Source of the DNA: Actinoplanes siamensis
Lineage (GTDB): Bacteria; Actinomycetota; Actinomycetes; Mycobacteriales; Micromonosporaceae
Reading direction: 5' to 3'
NCBI RefSeq assembly: GCF_016862395.1
Contig: NZ_BOMW01000024.1
Coordinates: 103,726-167,725 of the forward strand
Length of the DNA: 64,000 bases
The notes under the pieces were generated by a model. It worked only from the letters and a program-made list of their open reading frames with translations, did not search any database and was not told the origin of the DNA. Made by a program: the position numbers and the translations under genes. Positions 37,275 to 46,647 of the stretch are shown piece by piece (position 1 is the stretch's first letter; every line of letters starts with the position of its first letter).

Positions 37275-39148
37275 TGATCCGTAAGCTGCTCGTCGCGAAC
37301 CGCGGCGAGATCGCCCGCCGTGTTTTCCGGACCTGCCGTGAGCTTGGCATCGAGACCGTCGCGGTGTATGCCGAGAGCGCCGACCCGCACGTCCGGGAGG
37401 CAGACGTCGCGGTCGCCGTCGACTCGTTCCTCGACGCGGAGCGGATCGTTGCGGCGGCCCGGATGTCGGGCGCCGACGCGGTTCACCCCGGCTACGGGTT
37501 CCTGTCGGAGAACGCCGGGTTCGCCCGGGCGGTCGAGGCGGCCGGGCTGATCTGGATCGGCCCGGCGCCGGACGCGATCGAGGCGATGGGCGACAAGATC
37601 CGCGCCAAGAAGCTGGCCGCCGCCGCCGGCGTGCCGGTGCTCGGCGGCGACGAGACGTTCCCGCTGCTGATCAAGGCGGCGGCCGGTGGCGGCGGGCGTG
37701 GCATGCGGGTGGTCACCGATCCCGGGGCGTTGCGGACGGAACTCGCGGCGGCGGCCGCCGAGGCGGAGTCCGCGTTCGGGGACGGTACGGTCTTCACCGA
37801 GCCGTACCTGCCCGAGGCGCGGCACGTCGAGGTGCAGGTGCTGGGCGACAGGCACGGCCGGATCTGGGTCGTCGGGGACCGGGACTGTTCAGTGCAGCGG
37901 CGCCACCAGAAGATCGTCGAGGAGGCGCCGGCGCCGGGCCTGAGGAGCCGGCGGGAGCTGCACCGGTACGCGCGTGCGGTGGCCGAGGCCGTCGGCTACC
38001 GGGGCGCCGGGACCGTCGAGTTCCTGGTCGACGGCGACCGGATGTACTTCCTGGAGATGAACACGCGCCTGCAGGTGGAGCATCCGGTCACCGAGGCGGT
38101 GACCGGTCTCGACCTGGTCGCCTGGCAACTGGCGATCGCGGAGGGCCGCGAGCTTCCGGCCGAGCCGCCGGCCACCACCGGCCACGCGGTCGAGGTACGC
38201 CTCTACGCGGAGGATCCAGCCGCGGGCTTCGCCCCGCAGACCGGCCGGCTGCGGGCGTTCGGCTTCGAGGCGCCCGGCGTCCGCGTCGATTCCGGGGTCG
38301 AGGCGGGCAGTGCGGTCGGGGTCCGCTACGACGCGATGCTGGCCAAGATCATTTCGTACGGCCCGGACCGCGCCTCGGCGATCCGCCTGCTCGCCGACGC
38401 GTTGCGGCGCGGGGTGGTCCACGGGCTGACCACGAACCTCGGGCTGTTGCGGGCGATCCTGGCCGACGAGGACTTCCGGGCCGGGCGGGTCGACACCGCG
38501 CTGCTGGACCGCAGGCTCGCCGCCTGGACCCGGCCGCCCGAGGACCACACGGTGCGCAAAGCGGCCCTGGCGGCGGCCGTGGGGTCGGCGTTCCTGGCTG
38601 CGACGTCCGCAAATGTCCAGCCCCGCATCCCGGTTGCCTGGCGCAACGTGCCGAGCCGGGAACGCACCCGGACCTATCGATGGGGCGGCGCCGAGTACAC
38701 GGTCGGCTACGCGGGCCGGGGTGGGCGGATCGAGTCGTCGTGGCTGCCCGGAGTCAGCGTGCTGTCCGTGGACGATCAGCACGTGGTGCTCGACGACCAC
38801 GGGGTGCGCGAGACCTACCGGGTGACAGTGGTCGACGGCGGGGCCGACGTGCACGGGCCGTCCGGGGCGTACGACCTCCACGCCGTACCGAGATTCCCGG
38901 ATCCGTCGGCGCACCTCGCCGCCGGCTCCCTGCTCGCCTCGATGCCGGGCGCGGTCGTCGCGGTCCACGTCGCGGCCGGCGACAGCGTGCGGGCCGGCGC
39001 CCCGGTCGTGGTGCTGGAGGCGATGAAGATGCAGCAGACCCTGACCGCGCCGGCCGGCGGCGTGGTCACCTCGCTGGCCGCGGCCGTGGGGCAGCAGGTG
39101 GCCGCCGGTGACGTGCTGGCGGTGATCGACCCCGGGGAGCCCGGGTGA
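37274..39148 (+). CDS. acyl-CoA carboxylase alpha subunit (biotin carboxylase plus BCCP)
   Basis: 624 aa. The biotin carboxylase domain starts LLVANRGEIARR, with the ATP-grasp loop LIKAAAGGGGRGMRVV and EHPVTEAVTGLDLV. The C-terminal biotin carrier has the attachment motif VVLEAMKMQQTL, with biotinyl-Lys at about 585. It supplies carboxybiotin to the beta subunit. ATG 37274 overlaps the beta-gene stop. Compared with the usual form, the stretch between GVPVLGGD and ETFPLLIK lacks about 17-20 residues that normally form a loop and helix in the ATP-grasp domain; the frame is intact, so it is a true short variant or a deletion. Confidence 0.92.
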   Translation: MIRKLLVANRGEIARRVFRTCRELGIETVAVYAESADPHVREADVAVAVDSFLDAERIVAAARMSGADAVHPGYGFLSENAGFARAVEAAGLIWIGPAPDAIEAMGDKIRAKKLAAAAGVPVLGGDETFPLLIKAAAGGGGRGMRVVTDPGALRTELAAAAAEAESAFGDGTVFTEPYLPEARHVEVQVLGDRHGRIWVVGDRDCSVQRRHQKIVEEAPAPGLRSRRELHRYARAVAEAVGYRGAGTVEFLVDGDRMYFLEMNTRLQVEHPVTEAVTGLDLVAWQLAIAEGRELPAEPPATTGHAVEVRLYAEDPAAGFAPQTGRLRAFGFEAPGVRVDSGVEAGSAVGVRYDAMLAKIISYGPDRASAIRLLADALRRGVVHGLTTNLGLLRAILADEDFRAGRVDTALLDRRLAAWTRPPEDHTVRKAALAAAVGSAFLAATSANVQPRIPVAWRNVPSRERTRTYRWGGAEYTVGYAGRGGRIESSWLPGVSVLSVDDQHVVLDDHGVRETYRVTVVDGGADVHGPSGAYDLHAVPRFPDPSAHLAAGSLLASMPGAVVAVHVAAGDSVRAGAPVVVLEAMKMQQTLTAPAGGVVTSLAAAVGQQVAAGDVLAVIDPGEPG

Positions 39149-39185
39149 CGGCAGTCGTCCGGCCGGAAATCGAAGGGGAGGGCAA

Positions 39186-40328
39186 ATGACCGCTTTTGTC
39201 GAGCCGGCCGAGCGCCGGGAGCTGCGCGCGGCCGTCGCCCGCCTCGGCCGCAGGTACGGGGAGGCCTACTTCTACGCGTGCGCCCGCGAGGGCCGCAAGA
39301 CCACCGAGCTGTGGCAGGAGGCGGCCGCGCTCGGCTACCTCGGCGTGTCCATTCCCGAAGAGTACGGCGGTGGCGGCGGTGAGATCGGCGACCTGGCCGC
39401 CGTCCTGGAGGAACTTGCCACGGCCGGATGTCCGCTGCTGCTCATGGTGGTCTCGCCCGCCATCGTGGGCACCGTGATCGCGCAGTTCGGCACCGGGGAA
39501 CAGCGCCGGCGCTGGCTGCCGGGCCTGGCGGCGGGCACCGCCAGGTACGTCTTCGGGATCACCGAGCCGGACGCCGGCTCGAACACCCACCAGATCGCCA
39601 CGCAGGCACGCCGGGACGGCGACGAGTGGGTGCTGAGCGGCTCGAAGACGTACATCAGCGGGGTCGACGAGGCGTCCTGGGTCCTGGTGGTGGCCCGGGT
39701 CGGCAAGCGTCCCGCGCTGTTCATGGTGCCGGTGGACGCGCCCGGCTTCACCTACCGCAGGATCGACATGGGCCTGGTCGCCCCGGAGGACCAGTTCACG
39801 CTCTTCCTGGACGACGTGCGGCTGCCCGGGGACGCGCTCATCGGCAGCGATGAAGCCGGTTTCGATCAGCTGTTCGCGGGTCTCAACCCGGAGCGCATCA
39901 TGGCCGCGTCGTCGGCGACCGGGATGGCCCGGTGGGCGCTGCGCAAGGCGGTCGGGTACGCCGGCGAGCGCGCGGTGTGGGGCGTGCCGATCGGCGCCCA
40001 CCAGGCGATCAGCCACCCGCTGGCGAAGCTGCACGTGGAGATCGAGGCGGCCCGGCTGCTGACCCAGAAGGCCGCGGCGCTGCACGCGGCCGGGGAGCTG
40101 AAGGCCGCGGGCGAGGCCGCGAACATGGCGAAGTACGCGGCCGGCGAGGTGGTCTGCGCCGCGGTGGACCAGGCCATCCAGACACACGGCGGGAACGGCC
40201 TGGCCAGCGAGTACGGCCTGGTCCAGGCCCTGGCCACGTCCCGGTTGACGCGGATGGCGCCGGTCAGCCGGGAGATGGCGCTGAACTTCGTGGCCCAGTT
40301 CTCGCTGGGCCTGCCCCGGTCGTACTGA
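39186..40328 (+). CDS. acyl-CoA dehydrogenase family protein
   Basis: 380 aa with all ACAD regions: LGYLGVSIPEEYGGGGGEIG, YVFGITEPDAGSNTHQIATQ, GSKTYISGVDEASW, AGERAVWGVPIGAHQAISHP and a C-terminal IQTHGGNGLASEYGL, whose Glu is the candidate catalytic base. It most resembles the citronellyl/isovaleryl-type branched-chain dehydrogenases. Its ATG at 39186 follows GGGGAGGG. It ends the AtuA-carboxylase operon, where it would introduce the double bond before carboxylation. Confidence 0.9.
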   Translation: MTAFVEPAERRELRAAVARLGRRYGEAYFYACAREGRKTTELWQEAAALGYLGVSIPEEYGGGGGEIGDLAAVLEELATAGCPLLLMVVSPAIVGTVIAQFGTGEQRRRWLPGLAAGTARYVFGITEPDAGSNTHQIATQARRDGDEWVLSGSKTYISGVDEASWVLVVARVGKRPALFMVPVDAPGFTYRRIDMGLVAPEDQFTLFLDDVRLPGDALIGSDEAGFDQLFAGLNPERIMAASSATGMARWALRKAVGYAGERAVWGVPIGAHQAISHPLAKLHVEIEAARLLTQKAAALHAAGELKAAGEAANMAKYAAGEVVCAAVDQAIQTHGGNGLASEYGLVQALATSRLTRMAPVSREMALNFVAQFSLGLPRSY

Positions 40329-40410
40329 CGCCGCCGGCAGGCGCGGTTGGGCCGCCGCGCCCCCGGGGCTCGCGCTGGGGGGTCTCTCCGGGTCTGTGAC
40401 GCCCTCCGGG

Positions 40411-40436
40411 CACCGGCCGCGGGCCCGCGGCCGGTG
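40411..40436. repeat. 26-bp perfect palindrome between the dehydrogenase and ferredoxin genes
   Basis: Two 13-base arms, CACCGGCCGCGGG and CCCGCGGCCGGTG, are exact reverse complements with no spacer. The right arm includes the GTG used here as the ferredoxin start. It could be a terminator hairpin for the acyl-CoA operon or a protein-binding site. Confidence 0.7.
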
Positions 40437-40637
40437 CTGACCCGTGTGGAGCTCGACGAGCCCAGGTGCATCGCCGCCGGTCAGTGCGTGATGACCGCCC
40501 CGGAGGTCGTCGACCGGCGCGACGAGGACGGGGTGCCGGTGATCCGCACGCCCGAGCCGGCTCCGGAGCATCTGGTTGCCGTGCGCGACGCGGTAACCGT
40601 CCGCCCCGCGGCGGCGCTGAGACTCGTCGATAGGTAA
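40434..40637 (+). CDS. ferredoxin-like protein lacking a ligand cysteine
   Basis: 67 aa. The start of a P450-type [3Fe-4S]/[4Fe-4S] ferredoxin is clear: VELDEPRCIAAGQCVMTAPE with two Cys, then EVVDRRDEDGVPVI. In the family the cluster is completed by a CP near the C-terminus (AxxLCPAxAI); here the segment reads AVTVRPAAAL, so Arg replaces the last Cys and only two Cys remain. It may be dead, bind a different cofactor, or carry a sequencing error. GTG 40434 is tentative (40446 is possible). A P450 gene lies 2 kb downstream. Confidence 0.55.
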   Translation: MLTRVELDEPRCIAAGQCVMTAPEVVDRRDEDGVPVIRTPEPAPEHLVAVRDAVTVRPAAALRLVDR

Positions 40638-40933
40638 GACGAATTCGGAATTCCCTGACGGACGTCGGCCGACCATGCCGTCGGCCGTCCGCCGTCCGGT
40701 CCTCTTTTGCGCCCCAACGGCCGTTGCACTCCTGTTGACCTGCAGCTTCAGATCCGGCCGCATATGCTTTGAACGGTAATGCGCCGGCTAGCTCAGCTAT
40801 CGCGACGGGTGACGACGACCATTTGTCGGGCGTTCACCGTTAATTTCCGAGCATCAGGTCATTCCCAAACATCAGCTGATTCACTCTGCGCTGTCTTCTT
40901 CTTCAGAGGAACGGTGCGCGGGAGGAAGAATCC

Positions 40934-42454
40934 ATGGGGCACATACGATCGCCGCTGGACCACCCGGTGGGCGGCGGCGGGACGGGCGGCAGGCGTCCGG
41001 ATCGGACGGTGGTCATCCTCGGCGCCGGGGTCGCCGGCCTGTCGGCCGCCTACGAGCTGGAACGGCTGGGGGTACCGGTCGAAGTGCTCGAGGGCAGCCG
41101 CCGGCTGGGCGGGCGGATACACACCTTCCGGTTCGGCGACGACGCCGACGCGCCCTTCGCCGAGCTGGGCGCGATGCGGATCGCGGCCGGCCACAGCAAC
41201 GCCCTGCGGTACGTCGCCGAGCTGGGCCTGGCCGAGGAGCTGCGGTCCTTCCACAGTCTGCTGGCCGACAAGAACGCCTACCTGCGTACGGCGGAGAGCT
41301 ACGTCCGCCTCCGGGACGCCGCCCGGCAGCTGATCACCGAGATCCGCGACGGCCTGGCCCACGACGGCTACCACCCCGAGACCCTGATGTTCGGCGCCTG
41401 GCTGACCCTGGTCGTGGACGCCATCGCGCCGCCCGACCAGCGTCAGGACCTGCGCCAGGACCTGCGGTCCCGGCTCCTCGACCACGCCGACCACCTGAAC
41501 CTGGCCCCGTTCGTCCGCGACGGCGGCAGCGCGTTCGACCTGCACGGGCTGTTCGCCGCGCACCCGGAGCTGCGCGAGGCGTGCCGCGATCCGCTGCGCG
41601 GCTTCCTCGACGACATCCTGGTGGAGACCAGCACCGAGCTGTTCCGGCTGCGCGGCGGCATGGATCAGCTGGTCCGCCGGCTGGCCCGGCGCATCCACGG
41701 GCCGATCCGCCGGCAGCACGAGGTGGTCGGGCTGGAGGCGCGTCCCGACGAGGTGGTGGTCCAGCTGCGGATCGACGGCCGGCCCGCGGTGCGCCACTGC
41801 AGCGAGGTGCTGTGCACGCTGCCGTTCTCGGTGCTGCGCGGACTGCGGCTGACCGGGTTCAGCGACGAGAAGCTGCGGATCATCAACAACGTCCACTACG
41901 TGCCGGCGACCAAGGTGGCGCTGCACTGCCGGGAGGCGTTCTGGCAGCGCGAGGGGATCAACGGCGGCGCCTCGTCCAGCGGCGGCCGGGTGCGTCAGAC
42001 GTACTACCCGCCGATCGACGGCGACCCGGCGCAGGGCGCGGTCCTGCTGGCCAGTTACAGCGTCGGCGAGGACGCCGAGCTGCTCGGCCGGATGTCGTCG
42101 GCGGCCCGGTACGCGGCAGTGCTCGCCGACCTGGCCACCATGCACCCGCAGTTGCTGCGCCCCGGCATGGTGCTCAACGCCCGCAGCCTGGCGTGGGGAC
42201 AGTTCCCGTGGAGCCGAGGCGGCTGCTCGGTGCACTGGGGGATGGACCCGTCGCAGGCCGAGGAGCAGCGGATGCTCGCGCAGCAGCCGGAGGGGCGGCT
42301 GTACTTCGCCGGCGAGCACTGTTCGTCGCGGCCGGCCTGGATCGACGGCGCCATCGAGTCCGCCCTGGACGCGGTGAGCCGGATCGTCATGCACGTGCCG
42401 GCCACACTGCCGGAGATGCCCGAGGAGCCGGCCCCGGCGGAGCTGGCCGGATGA
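40934..42454 (+). CDS. flavin amine oxidase (L-amino-acid oxidase-like)
   Basis: 506 aa. An FAD-binding N-terminus [20 protein letters not shown] with [11 protein letters not shown], and a C-terminal [20 protein letters not shown] (the usual FAD-contact motif), define the monoamine/L-amino-acid oxidase fold. [13 protein letters not shown] is also typical. It should oxidise an amine or amino acid to the imine or keto acid. ATG 40934 has GGAGGAAG upstream. It is the first gene of a run in which every gene overlaps the next by ATGA, ending with an FAD hydroxylase; this suggests a small-molecule tailoring or biosynthetic operon. Confidence 0.87.
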   Translation: MGHIRSPLDHPVGGGGTGGRRPDRTVVILGAGVAGLSAAYELERLGVPVEVLEGSRRLGGRIHTFRFGDDADAPFAELGAMRIAAGHSNALRYVAELGLAEELRSFHSLLADKNAYLRTAESYVRLRDAARQLITEIRDGLAHDGYHPETLMFGAWLTLVVDAIAPPDQRQDLRQDLRSRLLDHADHLNLAPFVRDGGSAFDLHGLFAAHPELREACRDPLRGFLDDILVETSTELFRLRGGMDQLVRRLARRIHGPIRRQHEVVGLEARPDEVVVQLRIDGRPAVRHCSEVLCTLPFSVLRGLRLTGFSDEKLRIINNVHYVPATKVALHCREAFWQREGINGGASSSGGRVRQTYYPPIDGDPAQGAVLLASYSVGEDAELLGRMSSAARYAAVLADLATMHPQLLRPGMVLNARSLAWGQFPWSRGGCSVHWGMDPSQAEEQRMLAQQPEGRLYFAGEHCSSRPAWIDGAIESALDAVSRIVMHVPATLPEMPEEPAPAELAG

Positions 42455-42558
42455 GCGTCCTCGACCTCCGGTGCGGCACCGTCACGGTGCCGAACCTGGC
42501 CGGCGACTCCCTGCCGGACGAGGGGTTGTGCCTGTTCGGCGCGCGGGTGCCGGCATGA
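42451..42558 (+). CDS. 35-codon peptide gene between oxidase and P450
   Basis: The frame opens with ATG overlapping the oxidase stop (ATGA, 42451-42454) and its own stop overlaps the P450 start (ATGA, 42555-42558). The peptide begins [14 protein letters not shown] and ends [10 protein letters not shown], with two Cys. Overlaps at both ends are what a translated, coupled gene would show, but a chance frame of 35 codons is possible in such DNA. If real it could be a precursor peptide or a coupling leader. No homolog recognised. Confidence 0.45.
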   Translation: MSVLDLRCGTVTVPNLAGDSLPDEGLCLFGARVPA

Positions 42559-43718
42559 ACCCGTTCTCCGTTCCCGCCGGGCAGCTCGCCGACCCGTACC
42601 CCGTCTATCGCCGGTACCGCGAGGCCGAGCCCGTGCACCACGGCGACGGCAAGTGGTACGTCTTCGGCTATGACGACGTCGCCGCGGTCCTGACCGACCG
42701 GCGGTTCGGCCGGTACGGGGCGGTCCCGGTCCCGCCGGAGTACCCCGCCCTGCGCGAGATGGTCGCGAACTGGCTGGTGTTCCTGGACCCGCCGGAGCAC
42801 ACCGCGCTGCGCGCCCACGTGGCCGGCCACTTCACCCAGGCCCGGGTGGTCCCGCTGCGCCCGCGCATCGAGGCGCTGGCCGACGGGCTGCTCGCCGAGC
42901 TGGCCGCCCACCCGGTCGCCGACCTGGTAGCCGGCTTCGCGGCGCCGCTGCCGATCCTGGTCGTGGCCGACCTGCTGGGGGTGCCCGCCACCGAGCACCG
43001 GTGGCTGCGCGAGCGGGCCGTGGCCCTGCAGGAGGCCAACACCTCGCGCGTCGGCGGCGGGCACGCCGCGGCGGACCGGGCCGCGCGCGAGCTGTCCGCG
43101 TTCTTCGAGGCCGAGGCCCGGCGCCCGCGCGGCGACGACGACCTGATCGGACACCTGCTCGCGGCCGGGGTCACCGGTGTCCCGCTGGCGTCGACCTGCG
43201 TCCACCTGCTCACCGCCGGGCACGAGACCACCACGAACCTGCTGGCCAAGGGTGTGCTGGCGATCCTGCGCCACCCGGACGCGCGCGCCGAGCTGAGCGC
43301 CGTGCCGGAGCTGATGCCACAAGCCGTCGAGGAGCTGCTCCGCTACGACACACCGGTGCAGATGGTGCGGCGCACGGCCGGACAGGACGTCGAGGTAGGC
43401 GGCCGGATGATCGAGGCCGGCGGCACCGTCGTGCTGGTGCTCGGCTCGGCGAACCGCGACCCGGCCCGGTTCCCGGACCCGGATCGCCTGGACCTGCACC
43501 GCGGACCCGGCCGGCACGCCGGCTTCGGCCTCGGCATCCACTACTGCCTCGGCGCGCACCTCGCCCGGCTGGAGGCCGAGATCGGGCTCGCCGGCCTGCT
43601 GCGCCGGCTGCCCGGGCTCAGCTTGGCGGAACACCGCGTTCCATACGCCGACGACCTGGTCTTCCACGGCCCGTCCCGGCTGCTCGTATCCACCAGCTCG
43701 CTTTTGGAGACCACATGA
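42555..43718 (+). CDS. cytochrome P450
   Basis: 387 aa, class I bacterial P450. Key motifs: I-helix [12 protein letters not shown] with the Thr pair, K-helix EELLR, and the heme loop [16 protein letters not shown] with the thiolate Cys. It is coupled to its neighbours by four-base overlaps on both sides. Redox partners are not in the operon apart from the degenerate ferredoxin at 40434. Substrate unknown; the context suggests an amino-acid-derived or aromatic product. Confidence 0.95.
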   Translation: MNPFSVPAGQLADPYPVYRRYREAEPVHHGDGKWYVFGYDDVAAVLTDRRFGRYGAVPVPPEYPALREMVANWLVFLDPPEHTALRAHVAGHFTQARVVPLRPRIEALADGLLAELAAHPVADLVAGFAAPLPILVVADLLGVPATEHRWLRERAVALQEANTSRVGGGHAAADRAARELSAFFEAEARRPRGDDDLIGHLLAAGVTGVPLASTCVHLLTAGHETTTNLLAKGVLAILRHPDARAELSAVPELMPQAVEELLRYDTPVQMVRRTAGQDVEVGGRMIEAGGTVVLVLGSANRDPARFPDPDRLDLHRGPGRHAGFGLGIHYCLGAHLARLEAEIGLAGLLRRLPGLSLAEHRVPYADDLVFHGPSRLLVSTSSLLETT

Positions 43719-44740
43719 CGACGACCAGGCAACCTGCCCCCGAACACGACGACGCGATGCGACTGCTGAGAATGGCCGAGGGGCTCGGGGCGGCCCGCCT
43801 CCTGCAACTCGCGGTCGAGTTCGACGTCGCGGCGCTGCTCGGCGACGGCCCGCGCACCGCCGAGGAACTCGCCGAGACCACCGCCACCCACCCGCAGGGC
43901 CTGCGCCGGCTGCTGCGCGCGCTGGCCGGCATCGGGGTCTGCGCCGAGGCGGCGTCCGGCCGGTTCGAGCTCACCGAGATGGGCAAGCGGCTGGACGCCG
44001 ACCATCCACAGTCGCTGCACTGGTGGGTGCGTTTCCAGACCATGCTCAATCCGGTGTACGACGGCGCCGGCCAGAGCGTGCGTGCCCAGGACCCCACGTT
44101 CTCCGCGGTGTACGGCGAACCGATCTTCGAACACCTCGCCCGCCACCCCGAGCACGGCGAGATCTTCCACTCCGCGATGGCCGAGCACAGCCGGGTGATG
44201 GGCACGGTCCTGGCCACCGGCTACGACTTCGGCGGGGTCCGGCGCATCGTCGACGTCGGCGGCGGCGACGGCAGCCTGCTCACCGTGCTGCTGCAGCGCT
44301 ACCCGGAGGCCGAGGGGGTGGTCTACGACCTGCCCGAGGTGGCCGACGTGGCCCGGGAGCGGATCGAGGCCGCCGGGCTGGCCGACCGCTGCGCCGTCGT
44401 GGGCGGTGACTTCCTCAGCGAGGTGCCCGCCGGAGCCGACCTCTACCTGCTCAAGGGGGTGCTGCACAACTGGTCCGACAGCGACGCGGTCACCCTGCTG
44501 CGCAACTGCCGGACCGCGATGGCCCCGGAGAGCCGGCTGCTGCTGATCGAGGCCGTGGTGCCGCCCGGCGACGACTTCCATCCGAGCAAGGTGCTCGACG
44601 TGGCCATGATGATCGTCTACGGCGGCCGGGAACGGACCCTGTCCGAGCACACCGAGCTGCTCACCGAGGCGGGCCTGCGGTTCGGCCGTACGGTCGAGGC
44701 GGCCGCCCCGCTCAGTGTGATCGAGGCGTACCCGGCATGA
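43715..44740 (+). CDS. SAM-dependent O-methyltransferase
   Basis: 341 aa, plant-type/antibiotic O-methyltransferase fold (DmpM/TcmN class). The N-terminal dimerisation HTH ([20 protein letters not shown]) precedes the SAM motif [21 protein letters not shown], and the catalytic His in [14 protein letters not shown]. It should methylate a phenol or similar hydroxyl. Coupled to the P450 and the FAD hydroxylase by ATGA overlaps. Confidence 0.93.
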   Translation: MTTTRQPAPEHDDAMRLLRMAEGLGAARLLQLAVEFDVAALLGDGPRTAEELAETTATHPQGLRRLLRALAGIGVCAEAASGRFELTEMGKRLDADHPQSLHWWVRFQTMLNPVYDGAGQSVRAQDPTFSAVYGEPIFEHLARHPEHGEIFHSAMAEHSRVMGTVLATGYDFGGVRRIVDVGGGDGSLLTVLLQRYPEAEGVVYDLPEVADVARERIEAAGLADRCAVVGGDFLSEVPAGADLYLLKGVLHNWSDSDAVTLLRNCRTAMAPESRLLLIEAVVPPGDDFHPSKVLDVAMMIVYGGRERTLSEHTELLTEAGLRFGRTVEAAAPLSVIEAYPA

Positions 44741-46326
44741 GCGGCAACCACGACATCGAGGTGCTGGTCGTCGGGGCCGGCCCGGTCGGCCTGACGACCG
44801 CTATCGCACTGCGGCGCCTGGGCATGCGGGTGGCCGTGATCGACCGCGCGCCCGCCACGAACCGCGAGCCCCGGGCCGATGTGATCTTCCCGCGCGCCGG
44901 TGAGGCGCTGGGCGCGCTGGGCGTCGGGGAGACCGTCCGCCGGCACGCGTACGAGATGGAGAGCGGCACGGTGTACTCGTCCGGCCACAAGGTCGGCCGG
45001 TTCGCCACGGGCCGGCTCGCCTCCCACTACCCGACCGCGATGACCATCGAGCAGCACCACATCGAGCGGCTGCTCGCCGACGAGCTCACCGGCCTGGGCG
45101 TGTCCGTCGGCTGGCGGACCAGGGTGACCGATCTGGAGCAGGACGAGACGGCGGTACGCGTCGACGTGCAACGCCCGGACGGCACGGCCGACCGGATCGA
45201 GGTGCCCTGGGTGGTCGCCTGCGACGGCATCCGCAGCACGGTCCGCCAGCGGCTCGGCATCCCCTTCCCGGGTAGCGACCGCCCCAACATGCAGGTGGTC
45301 CAGGGCAACGTGACGCCGGCCTGGCCGCTGCCGGACAAGCCGGGGAACGGGTACTTCTTCCTGGCCCCGCACCGCTCGGTGATCGCCTTCCCGACGCCCG
45401 GCTGCGGGTACCGGATCTTCTGCGTCCGCGACGACCCCGATCCGCAGCAGACCGACCCGCCCACGCTGCGCGAGCTGCGCGACCTGGTGGCCGGCGCGGC
45501 CCGGATCCCGGAGCTGGAGCTGGTGCTCAGCGAACCGGTCTGGCTGAGCCGGGCCCGGTTCAGCGACCGCATCGCCGCCCGGCTGCGCGCCGGCCGGGTC
45601 CTGCTGGCCGGCGACGCCGCGCACACCTGGGCGCCGCTGGGCGGGCACGGCATGAACGTCGGCATGCTCGGCGCGTACAACCTGGTCTGGAAGCTCGCCG
45701 CGGTGCACCGCGGCCAGGCCGCCGACGAGGTGCTGGACACCTACGACGGGGAGCAGCGGGCGCTCGCCGAGGGCGTGATCCGCGACATGCGGACCAGCCC
45801 GATGGAAATGATCCTGCCCTCGGTGCCGCACCGGATCCGCAGCCTGGTGCTGCGCGGCATGCTCGCCTCCGACACGATGCAGCGGCGTATCGAGTTCATG
45901 ATGAGCGACTTCGGCAGGCACCACCGGCGCAGCCCGCTCTCGCAGGGCCGTGGCCGCCGTCTGCTCGGCGGGATCCGGGCCGGCGACCGGGTGCCCGACA
46001 TCCCGGTGGTGCCGCCCGGCGGGCTCCCGGTCCGGCTGCACGAACTGCTCGGCTACGACCGGTGGACGCTGCTGCACCACCCCCGGTTCGCCGCGCCGGA
46101 GATCGAGCACGCGGTCGAGGACTGCCCGGCGCCGATCTCGATCCGGCCCATCACGTCCGCGGCGCCGCTCGGCGCCGCCGACGATCTCTATCTGGTACGG
46201 CCGGACGGGCACCTCGGCCTGGTGTGCCCGACGACCCGTCCGGACGTCCTCCGCGACTACCTGCGCCGGCACCTGACCGGCACGGCAGCCCCGGTCACGG
46301 CCGGTGTCCCGGCCGCGGCCGGGTGA
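44737..46326 (+). CDS. FAD-dependent aromatic hydroxylase (PheA/TfdB class)
   Basis: 529 aa. N-terminal FAD motif VLVVGAGPVGLTTAIALRR, middle PWVVACDGIRSTVRQRLGI, and the second FAD motif GRVLLAGDAAHTWAPLGG with GMNVGMLGAYNLVWKLAAV. A C-terminal thioredoxin-like domain (residues about 410-520) matches polyketide and phenol hydroxylases. It probably hydroxylates an aromatic intermediate. Last gene of the overlapping operon; a weak hairpin (CAGACG/CGTCTG, 46338-46357) follows the stop. Confidence 0.92.
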   Translation: MSGNHDIEVLVVGAGPVGLTTAIALRRLGMRVAVIDRAPATNREPRADVIFPRAGEALGALGVGETVRRHAYEMESGTVYSSGHKVGRFATGRLASHYPTAMTIEQHHIERLLADELTGLGVSVGWRTRVTDLEQDETAVRVDVQRPDGTADRIEVPWVVACDGIRSTVRQRLGIPFPGSDRPNMQVVQGNVTPAWPLPDKPGNGYFFLAPHRSVIAFPTPGCGYRIFCVRDDPDPQQTDPPTLRELRDLVAGAARIPELELVLSEPVWLSRARFSDRIAARLRAGRVLLAGDAAHTWAPLGGHGMNVGMLGAYNLVWKLAAVHRGQAADEVLDTYDGEQRALAEGVIRDMRTSPMEMILPSVPHRIRSLVLRGMLASDTMQRRIEFMMSDFGRHHRRSPLSQGRGRRLLGGIRAGDRVPDIPVVPPGGLPVRLHELLGYDRWTLLHHPRFAAPEIEHAVEDCPAPISIRPITSAAPLGAADDLYLVRPDGHLGLVCPTTRPDVLRDYLRRHLTGTAAPVTAGVPAAAG

Positions 46327-46555
46327 TCCGCACCGGTCAGACGGCGTGCTGCGTCTGTCCAGCTCGGCCAGGCGGGCCGGCAGCGGGGCGCGGATGCCGG
46401 CGACGGCGTCCGCGCCCACCGCCGGGCGCAACGGCTGGGCTCGGCGGCCGACCGCGATGAAACGTGGGCGCCGCGGGCCGGCGCCCGCTCGGCGTCGAGC
46501 CGCCCGAACCCGGAGGTGGCGCCGGTGATCAGCCCGGCCTCACGGCGTTCGGTTG
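46327..46555 (-). pseudogene. relic of a short-chain dehydrogenase gene
   Basis: On the minus strand the start of an SDR is readable as GLITGATSGFGRLDAER...GAHV, and after a one-base shift near 46458-46463 it continues as FIAVGRRAQPLRPAVGADAV to LPARLAELD. One extra T would restore the frame. Only about 75 codons remain and the rest of the gene has been lost, replaced by the end of the FAD hydroxylase operon. Confidence 0.6.
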
Positions 46556-46647
46556 GTCAGGACAGCAGTTCAGCCAGGCGTCCGGCGGGGTTGTCCCGGC
46601 CGGGGGTTGGCGGGGCGGCCCTCGAGTTCGGCGGCGGAAGGCTGGTG

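Noticed and set aside
40735..40768. TTGACC and CATATG/TATGCT as promoter of the oxidase operon
   Set aside because: The spacing is 20-22 bp, too long for a normal promoter; left unassigned.
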